DNA from: Cladobotryum mycophilum
Lineage: Eukaryota > Ascomycota > Sordariomycetes > Hypocreales > Hypocreaceae
DNA length: 64,000 nt
Reading direction: 5' to 3'
Assembly (NCBI GenBank): GCA_036429605.1
Contig: JAVFKD010000004.1
Location: 4,774,001 to 4,838,000, forward strand
A program made the translations under genes and the position numbers. The notes beneath the pieces are model-generated. The model was not told the DNA's origin. It did not search any database and saw only the letters and a list, made by a program, of their open reading frames with translations. Positions 54,844 to 64,000 of this stretch are shown one piece after another (position 1 is the first letter of the stretch; every line of letters begins with the position of its first letter).

Positions 54844-56490
54844 TTATGCACCGACCTGGACAATCTCACCAAAAAGCTTCTCTCGCTTCATGAACAGGCC
54901 GCTAATTGTGAGCACACCACCGCCGACACAGACCAAGACGAAAGACCTCTGCATGGCTTTTGTGATGGCCAAGACAGCTTGCTCCCTCAGTGTTCCGCTT
55001 ATTTCTTCAAAAATGCGACTCTGAGCCCCAGCGATGGCACTCCGAATCTCAGCTTCAGTAAAGCCCGTACCGGCAAGAACTCTGGTCAAGTTTCTCGTCG
55101 CGGTGGACTGGAAGACTTGGCCTGCAATGACAAGTGATATGACTGTGCTGCCAATCTGAGCTATGTTCTGTAAAGAGAGGGCATCGCCCATGTGTTTCGG
55201 GGCCTCGAGTGTTGCCACAGCATAGCCAATCTGAAGCGTGAGACCAGTGCCCACGGCGGTAATGACAGAGAATCCATAGATGTAGCTGGACGGCGTCTTG
55301 GGATCAAGGAAGGCGGTGAGCAGGGAACCTCCGATGGTCATCAAGAGACCGGACACGACGAAAATGGGCATGTAATATCGTATCTTTGAGAGCAAATGGC
55401 CGGCGCTCAAATTGAAGCAAACAGTAACGACGACGAATGGCAGGAGACGAATAGCTGCTTGCAGAGCGGAATCGCCATGCACAAACTGAAAGTAGATGGG
55501 GATGAAATAGACGATGACGAAGAGAGAGGTAATGTTCGCGGCAGTGCCAATGTAGAGAAGGACCTGAGATTGTGATTTGAGCAGATGGATTGGGAATGAC
55601 CTGTCCTCCGGAGTGGTCAATAGCGAAAATGTCTGCTGAATGGCAAAAACGACCAGAACTGCGACAAAGACGACGATTGTCGTAATAGTGCGGCCATCAT
55701 TCCAGGGCCACTGGCCGCCTGCCATGGTGAAGGCCATGGTAAAGGAAACCCAGACTCCAGCGCCAAGAAAAAGCCCCAGAAAGTCAATCTTCTTGACACG
55801 GCTCATAACGGACAAGCCGGTAACCGGATGAATCGGCGGCAGTCCGGCAAGATAAACAGGAGCAAAGGCAGCGCCGACGATCAAGTTGATGTAAAAGGCC
55901 CACCTCCAAGTCGCGCTGGACTCGACAAAGGAGCCACCAATAACAGGACCAATAACGGCGCCAATTCCCCAGCAGAAGCCCGTTCCAGTGACGTACAGAC
56001 CTCTCTCCTTGGGGGTCGTGAGACTGGAGAAGTAGTTGAGGCATCCCATGAAGACACCGCTGCCACCAGCGCCGGCAATGACACGACCGACAATCAGGGC
56101 AGTCATAGTCGGGGCCGCACCGCAAATGGCGGAACCAGCCTCGAATAAGACCATGGATGCTATGTATATCCACTTCATGTTGAAGATCGTGTACAGGACG
56201 CCGTTGAGCAGGATGACTGAAACCGAACCCAGGGGGAACCCGGCGCCGACCCAGGCCAACTGTTCGACATGGCCAAAGGCTTCAACCACTGAGCCTTGGA
56301 CGTCTGCGGCGATGGTGGTGTCGAGCCCGTAAATGAAGATGGAGATGTAGAGGGAGATGCAGACGAGAGCCCATCGCAGGCCTCCGATGGTGCGTACTGG
56401 AGTCTCATCGCCCTTGTTATCCATTGAGTGTTGTTCGGGATTGCGGGTGGGAGATGTGACATCAAGATCACTGGTGCTTATCTGTTCCAT
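54844..56490 (-). CDS. MFS transporter, DHA2 type (likely polyketide exporter)
   Basis: A 548-residue intronless gene of the 14-helix drug:H+ antiporter family. It has a hydrophilic N-terminus (about 40 residues), a first helix ALVCISLYISIFIYGLDTTI with the family's LDxTI-type motif, AWVGAGFPLGS, a GRVIAGAGGSGVFMG segment and the motif C-like GIGAVIGPVIGGSF. Further helices run to a C-terminal tail (KREKLFGEIVQ). The start is the ATG at 56490. It is convergent with the regulator gene and lies at the edge of the polyketide cluster, so it is probably the product exporter or a self-protection pump. No lesion is seen. Substrate is inferred from context only. Confidence 0.9.
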   Translation of the reverse strand: MEQISTSDLDVTSPTRNPEQHSMDNKGDETPVRTIGGLRWALVCISLYISIFIYGLDTTIAADVQGSVVEAFGHVEQLAWVGAGFPLGSVSVILLNGVLYTIFNMKWIYIASMVLFEAGSAICGAAPTMTALIVGRVIAGAGGSGVFMGCLNYFSSLTTPKERGLYVTGTGFCWGIGAVIGPVIGGSFVESSATWRWAFYINLIVGAAFAPVYLAGLPPIHPVTGLSVMSRVKKIDFLGLFLGAGVWVSFTMAFTMAGGQWPWNDGRTITTIVVFVAVLVVFAIQQTFSLLTTPEDRSFPIHLLKSQSQVLLYIGTAANITSLFVIVYFIPIYFQFVHGDSALQAAIRLLPFVVVTVCFNLSAGHLLSKIRYYMPIFVVSGLLMTIGGSLLTAFLDPKTPSSYIYGFSVITAVGTGLTLQIGYAVATLEAPKHMGDALSLQNIAQIGSTVISLVIAGQVFQSTATRNLTRVLAGTGFTEAEIRSAIAGAQSRIFEEISGTLREQAVLAITKAMQRSFVLVCVGGGVLTISGLFMKREKLFGEIVQVGA

Positions 56491-57820
56491 GGCAAAGAGA
56501 AGTTGATTTTGTATAAGTCTTGCTTTCGAAGAGATGATGACTTGTATCTAGGTAGGTTGGTGATGTCTGTGAGTGCTCAAGGTAGCTGTCAGATGCTGTG
56601 ATGATTGATGTCCCATTTTTTCCGACTGGTGGCCACAAGAGCTCATCTTATAATCTTGACGAATGAGTTGCTGCATGTCTTTCCACGTAGAATTATTCAG
56701 CATCAAAAGCATTTGTCAGGCGCTATCGTGAAGCTGTCTCGATGGTTGCTGAGGGAGAAGCAAACATTTATGTGACAGTTTCAAGTGATCTGAGTTGCCC
56801 AAACAAAATAAAAGAGAATTGCCTATTGAGGTTTAAAGCAATGTCTAAAGAGCACTGTCTAAGCCTAATAGAGTATTTCCATCTTACTCAATCCATACAT
56901 TCAGTGGCAGGTTTTTGCGATGGGAGTGGATGCCGTAATCACGGATCCACGTTGCTGCATCTTCGCGCCAATCGCAAAAAGTTGCCGTGAAATTCAGCGA
57001 TTACGATACCTGGACTCTAACCAGATGCAGCATCACCTTGCCTACCCTGTAGCATTTCGCTTGGCTGTTCCCACGAGTTGAATACTTTGGTATGCATCCA
57101 TTCAAATTCACTTTTTCATCAAAATTACATCCATTATGTGCATAGAATATCTACATGCGCATAGAAATATTCTTCCTTCTGATTAAAATGATGGATACCA
57201 CCCCTAAGTAGCTACAAGCCCATAGAATTGAGTATATTGACTAGCCACTATGCAGCCCCGATCTCTCAACTACGAGATTTAAATGATGACGAGAGCTTAA
57301 TCGCATAATTGAAAAAGAAAGAAAAAAGAATGCTCAAAGCGTAGGATGCATGGGACCAAGGCCTCGTAGACAGGCTGATCGACTCAATGTTACGCCTGCT
57401 TGAAGCAGTACGTCAGGTCAGGCGTGCTATATGGAGTGTTAGTCTAGGGAAGAAGGGCTTTTAAATGGTATATATGAATCTTTAATTAAATAAGAATTTA
57501 ATGGATGTGTGGAAGATGGACGTTTATTGTGTAGAAATTGGGGTCTCCCACATTCGTGTACTTTGTACGAGATAGCGAATGTGCAAAGTGTCATCACAGG
57601 CATGGCAAAGAGAACCCTCAGGTATCAGAAAATCTTTATTTAACGTCTATTATTTTAAGAACAAGAAACGTGTACAGAATATAGAGAGAGAAGCAGAAAA
57701 TAAAATCGAATCAAAGAAAGAATGCGTCAGCAGATTGTTGACAATTACTCCCCTTCACTCCTTGGTGACAAACCCCTAAACAGTAGACAGACACATCCAT
57801 CCATCCATCAGTCCAGTTGC
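56491..57820. other. Intergenic region at the right edge of the polyketide cluster
   Basis: About 1.3 kb, AT-rich, with no supported gene. It holds the promoter of the exporter and the 3' flank of the DM13 gene. Short CATC repeats occur near 57792-57808. Confidence 0.5.
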
Positions 57821-58360
57821 TTAGAACATGGCCAGGGCGAAGCCTGCAGCTCCAGCGAGCAATCCCACCATAGGACCAGCCTGGTTCATGACACCGGCTC
57901 CCTTCTTGTCGCCTCCAGCCTTGGCGTCGCTTCCAGATCCGCCGCTGCTGCTGCTGTTGCCGCTGTTGCCATTGCTCTTGAGCACCGCCTGGCCAAAGTT
58001 GGTCTTGAACTTTTCGCACCAGAGCCCAACGACGGTAAAGTCCGCAGGCGTCTTCCCTGCGTCGAGGGTGATGGTCAGACTGTCCGAGCTGGCGGCGGTG
58101 GTGATGTGGGTGTTGGAGATGCGGAACCCGGCGTCGAGCTTTTCGCTGGTGCTACCCCACCAGTAGAGGGCCGGTGCGCTGGCGTCGGCGAGCTTGTAGG
58201 ACGAGACCTTGAGTGTCTTGTCGTCGGCTACAGTGACGACACCACCGAGGCCACCGTCGAGGGAGGAGAGGGTACCAGCGTCGCCGACTGAGCTGGCGGA
58301 AACGTTGCTCGCAATGGCGAGGAAGAGAAGGGTGATGGTCTGGACAGATGGGTGATACAT
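57821..58360 (-). CDS. DM13-domain GPI-anchored cell-surface protein
   Basis: A 179-residue intronless gene. Residues ~1-22 form a signal peptide (TITLLFLAIASNVSA). The middle part (about 28-125) fits a DM13 domain: GGVVTVADDKTLKVSSYKL, an ALYWWGST segment, GFRIS, and a closing FTVVGLWCEKFKTNFG with one cysteine. DM13 domains are thought to act in redox or electron transfer. Next comes a low-complexity NSGNSSSSGGSGSD linker and a hydrophobic C-terminal tail (GLLAGAAGFALAMF) after a GAGVMNQAG site, as in GPI-anchor signals. Expected location is the outer plasma membrane or the wall. Function is not established in fungi. Confidence 0.78.
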   Translation of the reverse strand: MYHPSVQTITLLFLAIASNVSASSVGDAGTLSSLDGGLGGVVTVADDKTLKVSSYKLADASAPALYWWGSTSEKLDAGFRISNTHITTAASSDSLTITLDAGKTPADFTVVGLWCEKFKTNFGQAVLKSNGNSGNSSSSGGSGSDAKAGGDKKGAGVMNQAGPMVGLLAGAAGFALAMF

Positions 58361-58512
58361 TGTTGCGGTTGGTGTTTGGGGGAGGCTTGTAGATTGTTTG
58401 GTGAGAAGAGTATTAGAATAAGAGATTGATTGTTTGTTGTATTGGATTGTAGAAGATGTTTGAATGCTGATGACCAAGATGGAAGTGTTTGAGACTGGAG
58501 ATCATTCATCAA

Positions 58513-58520
58513 CTTATATA
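58513..58520 (-). promoter_or_regulatory. Putative TATA box of the DM13 gene
   Basis: TATATAAG on the minus strand about 155 bp upstream of the ATG at 58360. Confidence 0.35.
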
Positions 58521-59244
58521 CACCATTCTTGGAATCTAGCTCACCTCAGCATCATGATAATTTCATCGTCCAATATCTCCTATTACCTGCAATAAGAAAA
58601 CAGAAGCAACAATTCCAACGGAGGAGGAGAGGTGCATTTCCTAATTAGGCAATTCTGAATACAAACCCCCATCTGAGACTCCGGTACCCAGCCCCCGACG
58701 CCCATACTCCACAACCCACCCCTGGAATCAATGATTCCAAACGCTGAGACCCCCTTTGATCCATGCCCTTTGCGGCGCTACGTCTTACGCTCATTGGTCT
58801 CCCCACGGACACACGCTTACTCGTAGCTTCGAGGATCTGCCCTTGCAATGGATTCCGGTAGTTGAAGCACCGCCTCCCTCCCTCCTCCGTCTAGAGTGAG
58901 CTCCAATGTTTGCATTTAACCACCGCAAAGTATATGCACACTAATGAATGAAGGAGGGCGCTGATATGAACAAGGAAATAGAAGCATTGCATTCGGCATA
59001 GTGATGTAGTCCAAGCATAAGAAATGCTTTTCCATTTATTTGATCGATCCCCAGCTTCACCATTTTCTTTTCTTTTTGCCCACACTAGCCCACGCCTCAT
59101 TTCCCAATCCAGTAATCCTGATTCCAAAATGCTCTCATGCAGGGGAGCCTGACAAGCTTTACGCGATGCAACGCCAGGGCCGCAGGGTGACGGGATCCCA
59201 ATATCATCTCATACCAAATGAGCTTATTTTTATTTTTTATTTTT

Positions 59245-59264
59245 CGATAGGATAGGATAGGATC
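59245..59264. promoter_or_regulatory. Cluster of GATA words upstream of the ferric-reductase-type gene
   Basis: Three GATAGG units in tandem and a fourth GAT. GATA factors (iron repressor SREA-type, nitrogen AreA-type) bind GATA cores. Binding here is only a possibility. Confidence 0.35.
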
Positions 59265-59720
59265 CCATATGCTTATTATTTTTCTAGGGTGAGCAGAATG
59301 CCGTGGGTAGTGCGTCAGCCACGAAGTAACGAGATAGTGTTGATTCCAATCTGGTTGGAAAAACGAAGGATCGAGAGATTTGCTATTTTCATCAAACAAG
59401 TTTTTTGTATGGAATCAACATGGCTGTGTAGTTAGATATTCCATCAATTCGTTGATGCTCTTATCTACACGAATAATCTATTGACATAGATCTATATATA
59501 TGAATGCATCAAAATACCTTCCATCATTGTCAGTAAATCATCATAACATCCTCTCTCACAATCTATACTTCTATTCCCTCCTTCATTTTATTTGATTCAT
59601 AGGGTAGAGCAATAGCAACATCCCCTACACCCTTTATACCCTTCTATTTACCCTTTACCATTTTGAGAGTCTCCATCTCTCAGTTGTTCTCCCATCTACA
59701 ACCCCTCTCCTTTGTCCCCG

Positions 59721-59746
59721 TCTCTCTCTCTCTCTCTCTCTCTCTC
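59721..59746. repeat. (CT)n microsatellite in the 5' leader
   Basis: About thirteen CT units shortly before the ATG at 59776. Confidence 0.95.
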
Positions 59747-59775
59747 GGCCGAGAGTGGTACAGATACTCGTCAAG

Positions 59776-61494
59776 ATGGTGTCCGCGTCAATGTTTAAGC
59801 CCATCATTGATGATCAATACACGGCAGCCAAAGCCTATTTCCTCTGCGTGATAGGCATGCTGTTCTTTGAGAGCATGCTCCATCTGCCGTCCTATCTCCT
59901 GTTGCGCTACAGAAAGGGTACGTAAACATCTCTCTCAACCCCCAACAGCCCCTTTGCAGGAAAGAATCTAACAATGTCTTGATTTACCATAGGCCGTCCA
60001 GCCTTGCGATCAAAAAAACATTCGAAACTCCGCACGGCAATTCACAAACTCGTTGCTCTACCGTCCGCCATCCCATTCATCACGCACAACAACTTGCCCA
60101 TCCTCCTCCGCGTCTCCGTCTTCACGCTTCTCAATTTCCTCTGGGGATGGAACAAGTTTCTGTACACTACAAACTACCAGCTTTACGGCTGGCTCACCAT
60201 TGCCAATGGCGGGCTGGGCCTGCTTTTCGGATCCAGGTCAAATCTCTTTGCCACACTGGCTCGCATCCCGTCATCTGTTCTGCTAATGTACCATCGATGG
60301 ATCGGCCTTGCGACATTCGTCCACGCGACTCTTCACGTCAGCCTAATCATCCAGCACTACGTCAAAACCAACCAGTTTGCCATTGCTTCGCAGGCACCTC
60401 GCATCCCGGCCGGTCTCGCAGCTTGGATATGCCTCGCCATCATCGCCCTGTTGTCAATCCCATCAATTGTCCGACGACGGTGGTTCGAAGCCTTCTACTA
60501 CCCCCATTTCCTATTCATCGTCTTCGTTGCCGGAGCGTTGTATCACGCAAAGAAGGGACCCGAGTTCCTCCTCCCTGGATTCGGTCTCTGGGTCATCGAT
60601 CGAGCCATCCGATTTTATAATAACTTCCGTGCTGTGGAGGTCAAATCGGTTACGCATTATTCTGATGTGACCAAGTTCCAGATTGGAGGTGTCAGGCCGT
60701 CTCATCCCGGCCAGATTGCGTGGGTCCAGATCCCCAGCATCTCATTCTTCAATTGGCACCCTTTCACCATCGCGTCAGCGCCTGGACAGGATACTGCCAC
60801 AATTGCTGTCAGAGCGTTGGGTTCTTACACTAGGAAGCTGCAAATGACTGATGGGAACACCATGGAGATGGCTCCCATGACAGCTGGAAGCGATACAGGT
60901 CTCGTCGACATGGCCAGGCCCCCAAAAGTGCGCATTGATGGCCCATACGGAGTCGGTCGCATTCAGTGGGGCCAACACCCAGTCGTCGTCCTTGTCGCAG
61001 GCGGAATTGGCATCACCCCAAGCATTAGCATCGCCACGCACATTGTCAACCAAGCAGCAGCGGGGGTTATTCCTCCGAATGGCCCTGGCTGGCACGTTCA
61101 TCTGCTCTGGACAGTAAAAGACCTCAGCAATCTGGCCTGGTTCGAGGAAGAACTCAAAAATCTTGCCACAATGGCGTCTGATCCAGCCGTATCAGCGACG
61201 CTAGACGTCACAATCCACGTCACCAAGGACAATGTTTCTAGAATGGAGACAGCTAGTGTCACAGAGCAGACTGTAGAAAAGATGTATCGGTATGAAGGTC
61301 CCGGCCAGGTCTTTCAAGGTCGTCCAGATATGATGAAGTGGTTCGAGGATGTGAGGGATACGCGACGAGGCATGGACGCTTCGGTCAACCTGTGTGGTCC
61401 CACGCCCATGGTTGACAGCGCCAGGACCGCTGCATCAAAAGCGTCTTGCGAGGATATTTTGTTTCATGTCGAGGAAGAAGTCTTTAATTTTTAA
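59776..61494 (+). CDS. Ferric reductase-type transmembrane oxidoreductase (FRE/NOX family)
   Basis: Two exons (59776-59917, 59993-61494) with a GTACGT..ATAG intron give 547 residues. The N-terminal half has several membrane helices, including NLPILLRVSVFTLLNFLWGWN. Haem-ligand histidines lie in MYHRWIGLATFVHATLHVSL and again in the next pair of helices. The FAD-binding segment HPFTIASAP (HPFT-x-A-S) and the NADPH-binding GGIGITPSIS follow, and the protein ends with NLCGPTPMVDS and a VEEEVFNF tail, as in ferric reductases. It moves electrons from cytosolic NADPH across the plasma membrane to reduce Fe3+ or Cu2+ before uptake. It is shorter than typical yeast FRE proteins (about 700) and lacks an obvious N-terminal extracellular domain. 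Iron reduction is the family role; a superoxide-type role is less likely. Confidence 0.9.
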
Positions 61495-61780
61495 ATCTCA
61501 TGTTGGGCGTAGCAAGTATGGGGGTTCTTTTCTTTTTTCCAGTCGCCTTTGTGGCTAGCATATAACACGGATGTTTTCATATTATTCACCAAGTCAATTC
61601 TGACATATTGTATTGATTCAATGCTCTATATATACTCCTACCGTCTAACACCTTCTTCAACAATAACAATAATTACCAAAGTCAACTATAAGTATGCAGG
61701 GATATCTCTGTTTGTGTGCGCATGCCATATACCGCCACCTCCTCAATGTATTTTTTTCATCTCCAATGTTGTTTGCTTAT
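61495..61780. other. Convergent 3' region of ferric reductase and phosphate permease genes
   Basis: About 290 bp of AT-rich UTR sequence. No gene. Confidence 0.5.
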
Positions 61781-63701
61781 TCAAAAGTGAGGGGCGTTTA
61801 GGAAAAGTCCCATGAGGACACCGCCAAGAGTGCCGGCAATGGGAATGGTCATAATCCAAGAGAGAAGCAAAAGGCCGACTCGCTGGAAATTGACCGCTTT
61901 GAAGGTACCATTGCAGAGACCGACACCGACAGTCGCACCAGTGATACACATGGATGTAGACACCGGGAGGGAATATTGTGAAAAGACGAGGACGGTAATA
62001 GCAGCGCCCATCTCCATGGAGCAGCCTCGTGAGGGAGAGTGGTAAGTAATCTTGTTGCCCATAACTATTGTTAACAAGTTAGCAGATGACCTGAAAATTT
62101 GAAGCAATCCTTTCCTTACCCTTCATGATGTTGTAACCATACGTGATGAGGCCAAGGGAGATAGTGGCGGCGAGGACGGCAAGCTGCCAGACAGGAACGG
62201 GAGCCTTGGCAGCAGCAGCATTGCCAGTGTTCCAGGCAGAGTAGATGACAGCCCAGGGGCCGACCGAGTTACCAATGTCGTTGGCACCATGAGCAAAGGA
62301 AGCAGTGCAAGCAGTCAGGATCTGAACAAATGAGTAGGTGTGCTCAACCTCGTTGGGGTATTTCTCAGCGGCCGCATAGACGCGCTTCATACGATCGCCC
62401 TCGGGGGTACCGGAAACACCAGTCTGAGCAGCATGGATATCGTAGTTCAGACCGTAAAGAGCACCGCAGACAATGAAGGCGGGGATTCTCTTCATCAGAA
62501 TCTTCATGTTGTGCACCTCATAGACCTGGCCAGCGCCCAAGGGGTTGTCGCGAAGAGTGCGCATCGCCCAACCCAGAGGTCCGCGCTTCTTGAGGAGGCG
62601 GTCATTGAACTTCTTCTCGCTCTGGGCAATCATCTCTTTATAGGTGAGTTGATGAGCTTCGACAGCCGAAATGTTCTTTTCGGAAGTTCCAACAGGAGAG
62701 ATTTCGTCCTCGCGTTTTTCGCTGATGGAGCCCTGGGAAGGGGAAGGGGCGTTCTGTTCTTCTTCATCCTCTTGGATAACAGCGTAGTTAGGAATCTTGG
62801 CCTGATCAGCATCCGCAGGGGCGGGGCGGCTGAACAACAGAGGGCCGAGGAGGAACATCCACCACTTGACGCTGTAGTCCTTCTTAATGACCTTGGAGTG
62901 AATGAATGGAACGAAGAAGATGGCAGAGAGGATAGCGACACCACCACCAGTGCCCATGGTAACGGCGGCGATATACCATGCAGGCTTCTTTCCTAGACCA
63001 AGGTTCGGAGACCCCTTGTAGACAATGGATAGGGTGCAGACTGTGCCGGCAATGAGGAAGAAAAAGGGCGAGGTGTAAACAGCCCACTTGGTGGGGTTCT
63101 TGCGAACGTGAACGACCATCTTGATGAGCATGAAGATGGTAGCCGCAAAGCCTGCCGAGATAGCAGGAGCCATACCCAAGCCAGCAAAGATGGCGCCAAG
63201 TCCCTTACCATTGTTCCATCCCCATTGAACCTTGGAAGCGCCGACAGTGGCGACGCCGACACCTGCGACGGCCGAAATAAGGGAGTATGTAGACGAGACG
63301 TGGGCGGAGTGCCGGGTGCACCACATGACCCAGGAGGAGGCAGCGGCGAGAGCGCAAGTAAAGGCGAGCATCTGAACGCCGGCGTTGCCCTGGAAGGCGG
63401 AGTTGGGAATAATGCCGTTCTTGATGGTGTCTGCCGTTCGAGCTCCGACGGTGATGGCACCGAGCATTTCGAAGATGGTACCAAAGATCATGGCCTGTCG
63501 ATAGGAGATTGATCTGGAGGAGACACTGGTTGCCCAGGCATTTGCCACATCGTCTGTCAAGCAAAGCGGTAAGCATCTATACACCTATACAAGCAAAAGG
63601 GAGAGCATCCTTAGACACTCACTTGCGCCATTGTTGTAGGCATCTAGCATGGCAAACAAGGTGCCAATGGCAAAGACATAAGTATACTGATCGAGCGCCA
63701 T
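61781..63701 (-). CDS. PHO-4 family phosphate permease (Na+/phosphate symporter)
   Basis: Three exons (63701-63623, 63553-62120, 62064-61781) sum to 1797 nt, 598 residues. This is the inorganic phosphate transporter family of Neurospora PHO-4 and yeast Pho89. The start MALDQYTYVFAIGTLFAMLDA is the usual first helix. The family signature occurs twice: AYNNGAND-VANAWATSVSS at the N-terminus (split by intron 1) and SFAHGANDIGNSVGPWAV in the second half. A long cytosolic loop between them (about residues 280-400) is charged and low in complexity (EDEEEQNAPSPS). The last exon has VMGNKITYHSPSRG, GAAITVLVFSQYSLPVSTS and the end helix. It is a plasma-membrane high-affinity phosphate uptake system, usually induced by phosphate starvation. 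Intact. Confidence 0.95.
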
Positions 63702-64000
63702 GCTGACAAGATTAACAGTTTACCGCAATCTTGAGATTATAGAAGCTCGACTGAATGGATGATGAGGAACAGAGAGAGGCGAGAGAGAGACTGCAGGAGA
63801 GCAGACTTGGAGAGACTTTTATAAAAAATCATGTACACACGTACACACACGCATACACAATCTCAACTGCGTAACGCGGGTACAAGCACCAGGCTACTGG
63901 CCCTCGGAATTGACATTTAGCAAAGTCAAGAATCTCAACGAGCAATGCAGTCGACGCCATGATTAGCCTTTCCCGCTTGGGACACCGAGACATGGGAAAG
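63702..64000. other. Promoter and upstream flank of the phosphate permease
   Basis: About 300 bp to the window edge, with GA-rich and ACAC-rich tracts. A minus-strand TATAAAAG lies at 63823-63816, about 115 bp before the ATG. Confidence 0.55.
63816..63823 (-). promoter_or_regulatory. Putative TATA box of the phosphate permease
   Basis: TATAAAAG on the minus strand, at normal core-promoter distance from the ATG at 63701. Confidence 0.4.

Larger units (their letters stand above)
58361..59775. other. Divergent intergenic region with GATA repeats and a CT microsatellite
   Basis: About 1.4 kb between the DM13 gene (minus) and the ferric-reductase-type gene (plus). It contains a CGATAGGATAGGATAGGATC cluster at 59245-59264, a minus-strand TATATAAG at about 58513-58520 and a CT run at 59721-59746. 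No gene seen. Confidence 0.55.

Noticed and set aside
62340..62996. 218-residue plus-strand frame inside the phosphate permease
   Set aside because: It is the antisense shadow of a well-supported PHO-4 exon.
1..64000. CRISPR arrays, bacterial operons or ribosome binding sites
   Set aside because: The DNA is eukaryotic with spliced genes, and no regularly spaced direct repeats were seen.

Overview
The window is nuclear DNA of a filamentous ascomycete. Genes are split by short introns (about 50-90 bp, GT..AG, often with a CTAAC-type branch site). The families are typical of Pezizomycotina: HET-domain protein, F-box proteins, Zn(II)2Cys6 regulator, highly reducing polyketide synthase, DHA2 transporters and a DM13 GPI protein. 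A sordariomycete, perhaps Hypocreales, is my best guess, but nothing here proves it.

Layout. (1) 0.9-2.4 kb: an intact old-yellow-enzyme-type oxidoreductase. (2) 3.0-6.1 kb: a HET-domain protein whose ankyrin-like C-terminus is broken by frameshifts. (3) 6.4-18.7 kb: a decayed secondary-metabolite cluster. It holds two separated NRPS remnants, a POT/PTR2 transporter, an FAD phenol-hydroxylase-type monooxygenase, an EgtD/EasF-type N-methyltransferase and a sarcosine/fructosyl-amine-oxidase-type flavoenzyme. Every gene carries at least one disabling lesion. The methyltransferase, amine oxidase and phenol hydroxylase recall the tailoring set of fungal isoquinoline (fumisoquin-type) pathways. (4) 19.5-28.3 kb: an F-box-like protein, an amidohydrolase, the ribosome-biogenesis factor NIP7, an AAC(3)-type acetyltransferase and a DHA2 transporter. 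(5) 28.3-38.9 kb: gene-poor, AT-rich DNA with one F-box/ankyrin gene, one 87-residue gene and one broken small secreted-protein gene. (6) 38.9-40.7 kb: a secreted endonuclease/exonuclease/phosphatase-fold enzyme with two tandem N-terminal repeats. (7) 41.4-56.5 kb: a polyketide cluster with a discrete thioesterase, a 14-exon highly reducing PKS (KS-AT-DH-MT-ER-KR-ACP), a Zn2Cys6 regulator and a DHA2 exporter. (8) 57.8-63.7 kb: a DM13-domain GPI protein, a ferric-reductase-type protein and a PHO-4 phosphate permease.

The polyketide cluster looks self-contained: synthase, release enzyme, regulator and exporter. However, the PKS and the thioesterase each lack exactly one nucleotide. So does the transporter of the decayed cluster. 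These single-base gaps could be assembly errors. The nonsense codons and internal deletions in the 6.4-18.7 kb cluster cannot easily be explained that way. Seven of the nine premature stops there are TAA or TAG, mostly where glutamine fits, as C-to-T mutation would produce.
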